DNA of 6,849 bases from Vicinamibacteria bacterium. GTDB taxonomy: Bacteria; Acidobacteriota; Vicinamibacteria; Vicinamibacterales; 2-12-FULL-66-21. The notes under the pieces were generated by a model. The model saw only the letters and a program-made list of their open reading frames with translations. It was not told where the DNA came from and searched no databases. Made by a program: the position numbers and the translations under genes. The stretch covers positions 1 through 6,849 of the forward strand of contig JAICSD010000245.1 in assembly GCA_025937075.1 (NCBI GenBank). The letters run 5' to 3'. Below, piece after piece: positions 1 through 6,475 of the stretch (positions are counted from its first letter, which is position 1; each line of letters opens with the position of its first letter).

Positions 1-447
1 CCGATTGTCAAGATGCGGCCGATGGAGCAGGTGTTCGAGGACGCGGCGGCGCGTCCGAAGTTCCTGGCCGAGCTGCTCGGCATCTTCGCCGCGCTCGCGC
101 TTGCGCTGGCGGCCATCGGGACCTACGGCATTCTTTCCTACTCCGTCACCGAACGGACGCGCGAGATCGGCATTCACATGGCGCTCGGCGCGACGAAGGG
201 CAGCGTGCTCGGGATGATCCTCGGGCAGGGCATGCGGCTGACTATCGTCGGCCTCGTCGGAGGACTCATTGCGTCGTTCGGCCTGACGCGGCTGCTTCAG
301 GCGCAGCTCTTCAACGTGAGACCGACGGATCCGATGACGCTGGCAGCGGTAGCCGTCTTCATTGCTGTGGTTGCGCTCCTCGCGTGCTATCTGCCGGCAC
401 GCCGCGCGACGAGCGTCGATCCGATGGTGACGCTGCGCGACGCCTGA
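1..447 (+). CDS. ADOP/MacB-FtsX family ABC transporter permease, C-terminal part (5' end outside window)
   Basis: The reading frame is open from base 1 and ends at TGA 445-447, giving 148 residues of a longer protein. The visible part is the terminal FtsX-like membrane domain: a hydrophobic helix near residues 21-46, then the family signature ERTREIGIHMALGA (about 51-64), a second helix near 76-96, a third near 110-131, and the closing LPARRAT..DPM motif. These features match the C-terminus of MacB/ADOP permeases, in which two FtsX domains flank periplasmic domains in a protein of about 800 residues. The same motifs recur in the complete minus-strand permease at 1135-3636. Such proteins are thought to work with a separate MacB/LolD-type ATPase, and none is visible here. 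The substrate cannot be inferred. Whether the missing part carries one or two FtsX domains cannot be told from the window. Confidence 0.93.
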   Translation, partial: PIVKMRPMEQVFEDAAARPKFLAELLGIFAALALALAAIGTYGILSYSVTERTREIGIHMALGATKGSVLGMILGQGMRLTIVGLVGGLIASFGLTRLLQAQLFNVRPTDPMTLAAVAVFIAVVALLACYLPARRATSVDPMVTLRDA

Positions 448-510
448 TCAGGCTGTTGACGAGGCTCCGAACCCGATCGTCGGCACGCGACGTGATTGTC
501 CTTCCACTGC

Positions 511-516
511 AGGAGG
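511..516 (+). promoter_or_regulatory. Ribosome binding site of the DoxX gene
   Basis: A perfect AGGAGG lies 4 nt upstream of the ATG at 521. It fixes the start of the DoxX-family gene and excludes downstream ATGs. Confidence 0.8.
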
Positions 517-520
517 ACGC

Positions 521-1003
521 ATGGCAAGGGAATACATCGGCTCGGAGTGGTCACCTGAAGAGCCGGCAGTCGAATGCGAGGAGCGGCCGAGCCGCGCGTC
601 GGAAGCGATTCCACACGTGCTCGGACGTGCGGTCTTCGGCGGCTACTTTCTCTATAACGGCATCAATCACTTCGTTCAGCGACGCAAGCTGGCCGGCTAC
701 GCCGAATCGAAAGGCGTGCCGAAGGCGGATCTCGCGGTCGAACTGTCCGGCGCGATGATGATCGCCGGCGGGCTGAGCCTGCTCACCGGATATCGTCCGA
801 AAATCGGATCCGCACTCATCACGGCGTTCCTCGCCGGCGTGTCGCCGCAGATGCACGCGTTCTGGAAGGAATCGGATCCGCAGCGCCGCCAGGGAGAAAG
901 GGTGAATTTCCTGAAGAACATGGCGCTGGTGGGTGCAGCCATGATCGCGGCGGGATCGCGCCAGCCGTGGCCTGTTGCCGCCGGTCAGCAGGTGGCTGCA
1001 TGA
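521..1003 (+). CDS. DoxX family integral membrane protein
   Basis: This 160-residue protein starts at an ATG with a perfect AGGAGG and stops at TGA 1001-1003. A charged, Glu-rich N-terminal tail (1-30) is followed by four likely membrane segments, near residues 33-50, 70-89, 95-113 and 128-144. Recognisable DoxX features are the GRAVFGGYFLYNGINHF segment (35-51), AGYAESKGVP (58-67), LSGAMMIAGGLSLLTGYRP (75-93), MHAFW (111-115) and VNFLKNMALVGAA (128-140). DoxX/DoxD-like proteins are small inner-membrane proteins. Some are subunits of thiosulfate:quinone oxidoreductases, others take part in redox-stress complexes, and most are uncharacterised. No partner such as DoxA or SodA is adjacent, so a precise reaction cannot be given. 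The gene sits 73 nt after the upstream permease on the same strand, and it ends one base before a palindromic repeat. Confidence 0.92.
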   Translation: MAREYIGSEWSPEEPAVECEERPSRASEAIPHVLGRAVFGGYFLYNGINHFVQRRKLAGYAESKGVPKADLAVELSGAMMIAGGLSLLTGYRPKIGSALITAFLAGVSPQMHAFWKESDPQRRQGERVNFLKNMALVGAAMIAAGSRQPWPVAAGQQVAA

Positions 1004-1004
1004 A

Positions 1005-1081
1005 AACTACGCAACGACGCAACTACCAACTACGCAAGGTGCACAACCTGATCACCTTGAGTAATTGGTAATTGCGAAGTT
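1005..1081. repeat. Imperfect palindromic intergenic repeat, copy 1
   Basis: The element begins with AACTACGCAAC (1005-1015), one base after the DoxX stop codon. Three nested pairings support a long hairpin. AACTACGC (1005-1012) pairs with GCGAAGTT (1074-1081) with one mismatch. TACCAACTAC (1024-1033) pairs with GTAATTGGTA (1061-1070) with one mismatch. CAAGGTG (1035-1041) pairs perfectly with CACCTTG (1053-1059). The loop carries AACCTGATC (1045-1053). The arms are built from degenerate 7-8 nt units of the type CAACTAC on the left and TAATTGG on the right. The same left end and loop core recur at 6476-6567, which defines a dispersed family. The AT-richer composition stands out against the coding DNA. 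It lies between convergent genes and may also help to end transcription. Confidence 0.75.
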
Positions 1082-1104
1082 GTGCAGGTGTCGGGAACAG
1101 GTAG

Positions 1105-1125
1105 GGCGCCCCTTTACGGGGCGCC
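1105..1125 (-). terminator. Hairpin terminator candidate for the minus-strand permease
   Basis: GGCGCCCC (1105-1112) and GGGGCGCC (1118-1125) form a perfect 8-bp all-GC stem with a 5-nt loop. The stem lies about 10 nt beyond the TAG stop of the minus-strand permease. Neither side has a clear T-run, so it is not a canonical intrinsic terminator. In such a GC-rich genome a strong stem between convergent genes may still end or stabilise transcripts, possibly in both directions. Confidence 0.5.
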
Positions 1126-1134
1126 GGCGGCGCG

Positions 1135-3636
1135 CTATTCGTATCGGAGCGCGCGCATCGGGTCGATGCGCGAGGCACGCCGCGCGGGGAAGAACCCGGC
1201 GGCCAGCGCGACGAGCGTGAGGAGCGCCGCGGCCAGCACGAGAATGCCGGGATCGCTGCCCTTCATCTCGTACAGCAGTGAGCCTGCCCCTTTGCCGATC
1301 TGATAGGCGCCGAGCAGACCGACGCCGCCCCCGACGAGGGTCATCACGCCGACCTGCCGCAGCACCATGGCGCGCACGCGGCCCGGCGCCGCGCCGAGCG
1401 CCATCCGCAGCCCGATCTCGCGCGTCCGCTGCGCAACCGTATAGGCGAGCACGCCGTAGAGCCCGACGGCCGCCAGCAGCGTCGCGAGCCCGGCGAACAG
1501 CGCCGACAGCGTGCTCATCATCCGATCCATGAACGTGTTCTCTTCGATCTGCCGGTCGAACGTCTTCAACGATTCGATCGGCAGGTTCGGATCAGCGCGC
1601 CGGACGACGTCGGACACCGCGCCGGCCGCCTGCGTCGGGTCGGACTCCGTGCGCACGTAGATCTGGATGTCGCCCAGTTCCTTGTCCTGGCGATACGGGA
1701 CGTAGTAGACCGGCGGAATCCTGTCCTTCACCTGGGCGTACTTCGCGTTGCGGATCACGCCGACGATGGTCGTGTCGAGCTTCGTGCCGCCGCCTTCCGC
1801 CATCAGCTTGCCGACCGCGTCGTTGCCGAGATGAAACTTCTGCACGAAGGCCTCATTGACGATCGCGACTTTTGGCGCGTCGACGACGTCGGCCTCCGTG
1901 AACTCGCGTCCGGCCATGAGCGGGATGCCCATCGTCCGGAAAAAGCCCGGCCCCACTTCGTTGAAGCGCGAGTTGCTGTCGACGTCGGGCCCGGACTGGA
2001 ACCCCTGGACCGCGACGTCGTTCCCCCAGTTGCTGCCGGCGAGGACCGGGACCGTCGCGGCCGTTACGCCCGTCACCCCCGGCACGCTCGCGAGTTCCGT
2101 TTCGAGGCGCTGGAAGAGCAGCCGCGCACGCTCGGGCGAGTACCCGTTCAGCGACGGCGAAATGCCGAACGTGAGCATGCGGTCCGTCCGCAGGCCGAGG
2201 TCGACGCGGCTCACGTTCAGCAGGCTCTTCACGAACAGGCCTGCGGCGGCCAGCAGCATCATCGACAGCGCGATCTGCGCGGTCGCGAGCGACGTGCGGA
2301 ACCACTTGGCCCCTTTCGTCCCCGATGGCTGGCCCGAGATCCCCTTCAGCGTCGACACGAGATCGGGCCGCGTGCTGTGCAGCGCCGGGAACAGGCCGAA
2401 GAGGATACCGGTGACGATGGAGAGCGCCGCCGCGAACAGCACCACCGGGCCGCTGATCGAAAAATGCATCGTCTGGGCGGCCCGCGCCGGCATCAGCGAC
2501 AGGATCAACGCGAGCGTCCAGTGGGCGACGAACAAGCCGGCGACGCCGCCAATCACGGCGAGCACGCAGGATTCGATCAGGAGCTGCCGCACGAGTTGCC
2601 AGCGGCTGGCGCCGATCGACAGGCGGATCGCCATTTCCGCGCTGCGCGCTGCCGACCGTGCGAGGAGCAGGTTCGCGATGTTCGCGCAGGCGATGAGCAG
2701 CACGAGCGCCGTGACGCCAAGCAGGATCTGCAGCGGCACCCTGGCTTCCCTGGGCACGCTGCTCTGGCCGTGCCCGCCCGGCGTGACGGTCAGCGTCTTC
2801 GCGCGGAAGCGCGCCATCGTCTGATCGCTCATCCCCTTCTGCAGCGGCGCTTCGACGTCGTTGATGATGCCGTGGTACGACGCGTTGACCGCCGCGGTCG
2901 CGCGCTCGACGGAGACGCCAGGGGCGAGCCGCGCGAACAGGTACGCCCAGTACGATTGGCGGCGCGCAAACCCGCGGAATCCCGGCTCCATCTGCGCGCG
3001 CAACGTGATGGGCACGAACACCTGCGGCTGGAGCCCGAGCGTCGTGCCGCTGACTCCTGCGGGGGCGACACCTACGATTGTCAGCGTCTGGCCGTTGACG
3101 ATCATCGTGCGGTTCAAGACGCTGGGATTCGATCCGAACTGCGTTGACCAGTACGCATGGCTCAGGACGACGACGGGTGCTTCGCCGACCGCGCGGTCAT
3201 CGTTCGAATCCAGCAGGCGACCGAGCGCGGGCACGAGTTGCAGCACGGGAAAATAGCTGCCCGAGACGAGCAGGCCCTGGCCGCTGATCGTCTGCCCCTC
3301 ATACGCGAGGTTGGCGCCAAACGGCCGGTGCGCGGCGATACCGGTGAAGACCGTCTGCCCCTTCTGCAGATCGCGGAACATCGGGTAGCTGAACACGTCC
3401 TCGCAGCCGCCGGGCTGGCCGCACGATTGGGAGCCCGGTTTGGGACCCGGAGCGGAGAGGTTCACCAGCGTGTCTGGCTGCGGCACGCTCAGCGAGGACA
3501 GCAGAATTTCGTTGAAGCAGGAGAAGATCGCGGCGTTGGCGCCAATCCCCAGCGCAAGCGACAAAATCGCGACGGCCGTGACCAGCGGGGTCTTGAACAG
3601 CGTGCGGAAGGCGAGCCTCAGGGCAGTCATCCCCAC
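1135..3636 (-). CDS. ADOP family (MacB/FtsX-type) ABC transporter permease, complete
   Basis: This is an 833-residue protein, the usual length for ADOP-type permeases found in expanded numbers in Acidobacteriota. TM1 with the ALRLAFRTLFKTPLVT and LALGIGANAAIFS segments spans about residues 5-40. A MacB-type periplasmic domain follows at about 50-290. The first FtsX domain has helices near 302-327, 355-377 and 395-420, with RSAEMAIRLSIGASR at 331-345. A further helix lies near 450-470, then a second periplasmic domain at about 480-690. The second FtsX domain has helices near 710-733, 764-785 and 797-817, with QRTREIGLRMALGA at 736-749 and a closing FFPARRASRIDPMRALRYE. No ATP-binding domain is fused or adjacent, so the partner ATPase must be encoded elsewhere. 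The substrate is unknown. The start is either GTG at 3636 or the in-frame ATG two codons later (3630). Neither has a strong Shine-Dalgarno, and the ATG is equally plausible. The gene is convergent to DoxX and divergent from the block that begins near 3707. Confidence 0.95.
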   Translation of the reverse strand: MGMTALRLAFRTLFKTPLVTAVAILSLALGIGANAAIFSCFNEILLSSLSVPQPDTLVNLSAPGPKPGSQSCGQPGGCEDVFSYPMFRDLQKGQTVFTGIAAHRPFGANLAYEGQTISGQGLLVSGSYFPVLQLVPALGRLLDSNDDRAVGEAPVVVLSHAYWSTQFGSNPSVLNRTMIVNGQTLTIVGVAPAGVSGTTLGLQPQVFVPITLRAQMEPGFRGFARRQSYWAYLFARLAPGVSVERATAAVNASYHGIINDVEAPLQKGMSDQTMARFRAKTLTVTPGGHGQSSVPREARVPLQILLGVTALVLLIACANIANLLLARSAARSAEMAIRLSIGASRWQLVRQLLIESCVLAVIGGVAGLFVAHWTLALILSLMPARAAQTMHFSISGPVVLFAAALSIVTGILFGLFPALHSTRPDLVSTLKGISGQPSGTKGAKWFRTSLATAQIALSMMLLAAAGLFVKSLLNVSRVDLGLRTDRMLTFGISPSLNGYSPERARLLFQRLETELASVPGVTGVTAATVPVLAGSNWGNDVAVQGFQSGPDVDSNSRFNEVGPGFFRTMGIPLMAGREFTEADVVDAPKVAIVNEAFVQKFHLGNDAVGKLMAEGGGTKLDTTIVGVIRNAKYAQVKDRIPPVYYVPYRQDKELGDIQIYVRTESDPTQAAGAVSDVVRRADPNLPIESLKTFDRQIEENTFMDRMMSTLSALFAGLATLLAAVGLYGVLAYTVAQRTREIGLRMALGAAPGRVRAMVLRQVGVMTLVGGGVGLLGAYQIGKGAGSLLYEMKGSDPGILVLAAALLTLVALAAGFFPARRASRIDPMRALRYE

Positions 3637-3669
3637 GTGAGACGAAATCGCGGGGCGAATAGTTTACGT

Positions 3670-3697
3670 TTGCGGCGGGCGGGAGGTCCGATATCAT
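3670..3697 (+). promoter_or_regulatory. Candidate promoter for the DUF1801 remnant and DinB-YbjQ genes
   Basis: TTGCGG (3670-3675) and TATCAT (3692-3697) are separated by 16 nt and lie in the 70-nt divergent region upstream of the plus-strand block. The -10 matches the consensus at 5 of 6 positions and the -35 at only 3 of 6. It lies 9 nt before the GTG at 3707, so the original transcript would have been leaderless or nearly so. With the DUF1801 gene broken, this promoter may now serve the DinB-YbjQ pair from about 170 nt upstream. No clear promoter was seen for the minus-strand permease in the same region. Confidence 0.35.
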
Positions 3698-3706
3698 TCG
3701 GCGGAC

Positions 3707-3827
3707 GTGCCAACGACGGATCCTCGCGTCGATGCGTATATCGGAGCAGGCGCAGCCGTTCGCCCGGCCGATTCTCCGCCGCATCGGTCGGTTGGTGCAC
3801 CAGGCGCGTCCTGAAATCGATGCAACT
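3707..3827 (+). pseudogene. DUF1801/YdhG-like protein, N-terminal remnant with frameshift and truncation
   Basis: Reading from GTG 3707 gives [12 protein letters not shown], the typical opening of DUF1801 (YdhG/YdeI-like) proteins. That frame then degenerates and stops at a TGA in 3812-3814. Dropping one base of the GG at 3743-3744 moves to another frame that continues as [18 protein letters not shown] and [10 protein letters not shown]. This matches the expected family pattern ([13 protein letters not shown], then a basic LVH stretch and PEIxET) with exact spacing across the junction. After about residue 41 the expected IKWG...PHF part is absent, and unrelated sequence leads into the DinB gene. 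The gene is therefore both frameshifted and cut to roughly a third of its usual length. Intact members are small cytosolic proteins of poorly known function. The frame shift alone could be a sequencing error, but the missing C-terminal part could not. Confidence 0.7.
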
Positions 3828-3850
3828 CGCATTTGCAACCACTTCCAACT
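3824..3850. repeat. Possible degenerate half-copy of the palindromic repeat
   Basis: An AACT followed by ACTTCCAAC with the same 26-nt span as in the left arm of copy 2 (6476-6501) lies exactly where homology of the DUF1801 remnant ends. By ungapped comparison 16 of 26 positions agree, mostly at the two ends. No right arm or AACCTGATC core follows before the DinB ribosome binding site. The similarity is modest and could be chance. Confidence 0.25.
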
Positions 3851-3873
3851 CTCATGCAGAAAAGAGGAAACGT

Positions 3874-4419
3874 ATGCGTTCAGCCATAGCCGCGATTGCG
3901 GCATTCTCGTGTCTCTCGCCGGTGGCCGTGTTCGCGCAGCCCGCGCCGGCGGGCAATCCCGTCAGCAATTCGATCCGCAGCGAGTGGAAGACCGTCGCGG
4001 GCTACATCAAGGCGTCCGCGGCCGACATGGACGAGGCGAACTACGCGTTCAAGCCCGTCGATACCGTCCGTACCTTTGGGGCGATCCTCGCGCACGTTGC
4101 GGGCGCAAATTACACGTTCTGTGCGGCCGCGAAGGGGGAGAAGTCCCCGCACGCCGAGGGCGATTTCGAGAAGAGCGCCACCACGAAAGCGCAGATCACG
4201 AAGGCGCTGAACGATTCCCTCGCCTACTGCGATGCGGCGTTCGCCGCGGCCACCGACGCCACGCTCGGGCAGATGGTCGACCCGCCCTTCGGCACCCAGA
4301 AAATCACCAAGGCCGAGGCGCTCATCGGCAACATCGGGCATTGCAACGAGCACTACGGGAACCTGGTGACGTATTTCCGCATCAAGGGCATCGTCCCGCC
4401 GTCGTCGAGGCGCCAGTGA
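3874..4419 (+). CDS. Exported DinB-fold (DinB/YfiT superfamily) protein
   Basis: This 181-residue protein starts at ATG 3874, preceded by GAGGA (3864-3868) at 5-nt spacing. The N-terminus is a clear signal peptide: Arg2, then a hydrophobic stretch to about residue 20, with cleavage likely after VFA (residue 21). The rest is the helical DinB fold. [16 protein letters not shown] (68-83) contains His74, and [13 protein letters not shown] (151-163) contains His156 and His160. Together these give the three-His metal site usual for the superfamily. Members with known roles include bacillithiol- and mycothiol-dependent transferases, but most are uncharacterised, and the thiol partner and substrate cannot be read from sequence. 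Export sets it apart from the classical cytosolic enzymes, although exported DinB proteins are frequent in Acidobacteriota-like genomes. The open frame continues upstream to 3157, but that part is antisense to the permease. The stop overlaps the start of the next gene (GTGA), indicating an operon. Confidence 0.9.
   Translation: MRSAIAAIAAFSCLSPVAVFAQPAPAGNPVSNSIRSEWKTVAGYIKASAADMDEANYAFKPVDTVRTFGAILAHVAGANYTFCAAAKGEKSPHAEGDFEKSATTKAQITKALNDSLAYCDAAFAAATDATLGQMVDPPFGTQKITKAEALIGNIGHCNEHYGNLVTYFRIKGIVPPSSRRQ
4407..4410 (+). promoter_or_regulatory. Ribosome binding site deciding the GTG start of the YbjQ gene
   Basis: GAGG lies inside the end of the DinB gene, 5 nt before the GTG at 4416. The alternative ATG at 4440 has no Shine-Dalgarno-like sequence upstream, so the overlapping GTG start is favoured. 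Confidence 0.5.
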
Positions 4420-4757
4420 CCGGCGCGATCCCGCATGCGATGACGACGACCGGGCTGTCGATCGACGGCTATCGTTCGACGCGGACGCTCGGGATCGTGC
4501 GCGGCATCACGGTACGTTCCCGGTCGGTGCTGGGTACGCTCGGCGCATCGCTGCAGACGCTCGTCGGCGGCAACATCACGCTGCTGACGGAACTCTGCGA
4601 GAAAGCGCGTGGAGAGGCGTTCGATCTCATGCTGCAGCACGCGCAGCAGATGGGAGCGAACGCCGTCGTCACGGTTCGCTACGACGCGACGGAAGTGATG
4701 CAGGGCGTGACCGAGGTGCTGTGCTACGGGACCGCGGTCACCGTCGAACGCGTGTGA
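4416..4757 (+). CDS. YbjQ/UPF0145 family protein (putative heavy-metal-binding domain)
   Basis: The product is 113 residues from GTG 4416, which overlaps the DinB stop in a GTGA junction and has GAGG at 5 nt. Starting at ATG 4440 would give 105 residues, closer to the usual family length, so the start is not certain. Family features are [14 protein letters not shown] (23-36), a Gly-rich [14 protein letters not shown] segment (42-55), a central helix with [22 protein letters not shown] (64-85) and the closing [11 protein letters not shown] (101-111). YbjQ-like proteins are small, cytosolic and form oligomeric rings in known structures. The heavy-metal-binding label is a family name, not a proven function. 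There is no signal peptide, so it acts in a different compartment from its exported DinB neighbour despite the translational coupling. Confidence 0.88.
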   Translation: MTGAIPHAMTTTGLSIDGYRSTRTLGIVRGITVRSRSVLGTLGASLQTLVGGNITLLTELCEKARGEAFDLMLQHAQQMGANAVVTVRYDATEVMQGVTEVLCYGTAVTVERV

Positions 4758-4780
4758 CGAACGTGCGCGGGCGGTTCGTC
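4756..4780 (+). other. Small inverted repeat at the end of the YbjQ gene
   Basis: GACGAAC (4756-4762) and GTTCGTC (4774-4780) form a perfect 7-bp stem around an 11-nt loop, overlapping the YbjQ stop. No T-run follows, so termination is doubtful. It could be a weak attenuator or chance. Confidence 0.3.
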
Positions 4781-4816
4781 ATGAAGGACGGCCAGGTTTA
4801 CGGGAGCGGATCATGA
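4763..4816 (+). pseudogene. Possible C-terminal scrap of an amidohydrolase gene
   Basis: Between the YbjQ stop and the next start, the frame beginning at 4763 reads VRGRFVMKDGQVYGSGS and stops at TGA 4814-4816. The FVMKDGQVY string is the typical last strand of imidazolonepropionase- and dipeptidase-like amidohydrolases. Its stop overlaps the following ATG (ATGA), the usual junction of coupled genes. No start or ribosome binding site belongs to it, and upstream the same frame runs into the YbjQ gene. It looks like the tail of a lost upstream amidohydrolase that was once coupled to the D-aminoacylase-like gene. At 17 codons, chance cannot be excluded. Confidence 0.4.
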
Positions 4817-6474
4817 TGCGTTCGTTCATCGCCGCCGCCATGGCGGCCGGCGCGCTCGTGCAGACATCGCCGGCGCGGTTCGACATCGTCATCGTCAACG
4901 GACATGTCGTCGACGGGACCGGAAATCCCTGGTATGCCGCAGATGTGGGGATTCGCGACGGCCGGATCGCCGCGATCGGCCGTCTTGCCGACGCGCCGGC
5001 GACGCAGCGCATCGATGCCCGCGGCAAGACCGTTGCGCCCGGGTTCATCGACATGCTCGGGCAGTCGGAGCTGACGGTCCTCGTCGACCCGCACCTGCCA
5101 TCCAAGATTTTCCAGGGGATCACGACGGAGGTCACCGGCGAAGGGGGATCCGTCGCGCCGTTGAACGACCGCATCATCAAAGCCGACGAGGTCGGCTACA
5201 AACATTTGCAGATCGTGCCCGACTGGCGCACCTACGATCAGTACTTCGCCCGCCTCGAGAAGCAGGGCATCGGCATCAATGTGGCCGACTACGTCGGCGC
5301 GACGCAGGTCCGCCGCATGGTGCTCGGCGACGACGACAAGCAGCCGACGCCTGCGCAGCTCGACGAGATGAAAGCCCTGGTTCGTGACGCGATGCAGCAG
5401 GGCGCGGTCGGCGTGTCGACGTCGCTGCAATACGCCCCGGCGCCGTATGCGACAACGGAGGAATTGATCGCGCTCGCCTCGGAAGCCGCGAAATACGGCG
5501 GCATCTACGCCACGCACATGCGCTCGGAGGGGGATACCGTGCTCGACGCGCTGGACGAAGCCATCCGCATCGGCCGCGAAGCGCACATTCCCGTGGAGGT
5601 CTGGCACATCAAGGCCGCGGGCAAGCAGAACTTCGGGCGGATGAAGGAGATCGTCGCGAAGATCGAGCAGGCGCGCCGCGAGGGCATCGACATTACAGCC
5701 GACACGTATGCGTATCCGGCCTGGTTCAACACGTTCTCGGCGTTCGTGCCGCCGTGGGCCCACGACGGCGGCGACGACAAGCTCATCGAGCGGTTGAAGG
5801 ATCCCGCGATGCGGGCGCGCATGCGCAAGGACATGCTCACGCCCGGCGGCGGATGGGACAACGAGTGGCAGGAGATTCCGGGCCCGGAATCAGTCCTGAT
5901 CTGCGTCGTCCAGAATCCCGACCTGAAGTCGATTCAAGGCAAGACGCTGGCGCAGGTCGCGCAGCTCTGGCACGAAGACCCGATCGACGCGCTGTTCGAC
6001 ATCCTGATCAAGGATCACGCCTTCACGTCCGTCGCCGTCTTCGCGATGTCCGAACCGGACATCACGCTTGCCGTCAAACAGCCGTGGGTGTCGTTCGACA
6101 ACGATTCACAGGGAACGGCCCCGACCGGACTCCTCGGCGAGGAGCACCCGCACCCGCGCGCGTATGGCACCTTCCCGCGCATCCTTCGAAAGTACGTCCG
6201 CGAAGATCACGTGCTGACACTCGAAGAGGCGGTCCGTAAAATGACGGCGCTCCCCGCGTCCAAAATGCGCTTCGGCGATCGGGGCGTCCTGAAAGAAGGG
6301 ATGTGGGCGGATGTCGTCGTGTTCGACCCGGCGACGATCACCGACAAGGCGACCTTCGAACAGCCGAATCAGCTCTCGGTCGGGATGGACGACGTGCTGG
6401 TCAACGGCGTTCCTGTCATCGCCGATGGCAAGGCGACGAATGCGCTGCCCGGCAAGGTAATCAGGAGACGGTGA
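4813..6474 (+). CDS. D-aminoacylase-like amidohydrolase, exported, with atypical metal site
   Basis: This is a 553-residue protein from ATG 4813, with GGAG (4803-4806) 6 nt upstream. The neighbouring ATG 4816 is an equal alternative. Residues 1-20 form a probable signal peptide. The FDIVIVNGHVVDGTGNPW strand (23-40) and the C-terminal GVLKEGMWADVVVFDPATI (491-509) are the two halves of the metallo-dependent hydrolase beta-sandwich. Between them lies the TIM barrel: VAPGFIDM (74-81), QGITTEVTGEGG (101-112), YATHMRSEG (232-240) with His235, VEVWHIKAAG (261-270) with His265, and QPWVSFDND (423-431) with Asp431 as likely catalytic acid, then HPHPRAYGTFPRILRKYVRE (445-464). In D-aminoacylases this fold hydrolyses N-acyl-D-amino acids with zinc. 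Here the usual HxH after PGFID is replaced by MLGQ (81-84), and the Cys in the TGNCG motif is replaced by Glu-Gly (110-111). It may keep only a one-metal site or a different chemistry. The substrate is unknown. Confidence 0.9.
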   Translation: MMRSFIAAAMAAGALVQTSPARFDIVIVNGHVVDGTGNPWYAADVGIRDGRIAAIGRLADAPATQRIDARGKTVAPGFIDMLGQSELTVLVDPHLPSKIFQGITTEVTGEGGSVAPLNDRIIKADEVGYKHLQIVPDWRTYDQYFARLEKQGIGINVADYVGATQVRRMVLGDDDKQPTPAQLDEMKALVRDAMQQGAVGVSTSLQYAPAPYATTEELIALASEAAKYGGIYATHMRSEGDTVLDALDEAIRIGREAHIPVEVWHIKAAGKQNFGRMKEIVAKIEQARREGIDITADTYAYPAWFNTFSAFVPPWAHDGGDDKLIERLKDPAMRARMRKDMLTPGGGWDNEWQEIPGPESVLICVVQNPDLKSIQGKTLAQVAQLWHEDPIDALFDILIKDHAFTSVAVFAMSEPDITLAVKQPWVSFDNDSQGTAPTGLLGEEHPHPRAYGTFPRILRKYVREDHVLTLEEAVRKMTALPASKMRFGDRGVLKEGMWADVVVFDPATITDKATFEQPNQLSVGMDDVLVNGVPVIADGKATNALPGKVIRRR

Positions 6475-6475
6475 T

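Noticed and set aside
456..490. A TTGACG box upstream of DoxX as a promoter
   Set aside because: No acceptable -10 hexamer is found at 15-19 nt, so I could not support a promoter there.
1005..1081. CRISPR or tandem-repeat array
   Set aside because: The units are 7-8 nt, degenerate and arranged as inverted arms of a hairpin, with no regularly spaced identical repeats or spacers.
1831..3147. A 438-codon plus-strand open frame (and another of 322 codons at 1856-2824)
   Set aside because: Both lie antisense to the clearly homologous ADOP permease. They are extremely Arg- or Ser-rich with no recognisable domain, typical of open shadow frames in GC-rich DNA.
3157..3873. An upstream extension of the DinB reading frame to 420 codons
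   Set aside because: The extension is antisense to the permease and crosses the intergenic region. The signal peptide and the GAGGA ribosome binding site fix the start at 3874.
3732..4415. An upstream extension of the YbjQ frame to 341 codons
   Set aside because: It runs out of frame through the DinB gene. Only its first part (about 3744-3827) carries signal, which belongs to the DUF1801 remnant, and only the part from 4416 is YbjQ.
4798..5763. A 321-codon minus-strand open frame
   Set aside because: It is antisense to the amidohydrolase, with no family features and Arg/Asp-rich composition expected from the complement.
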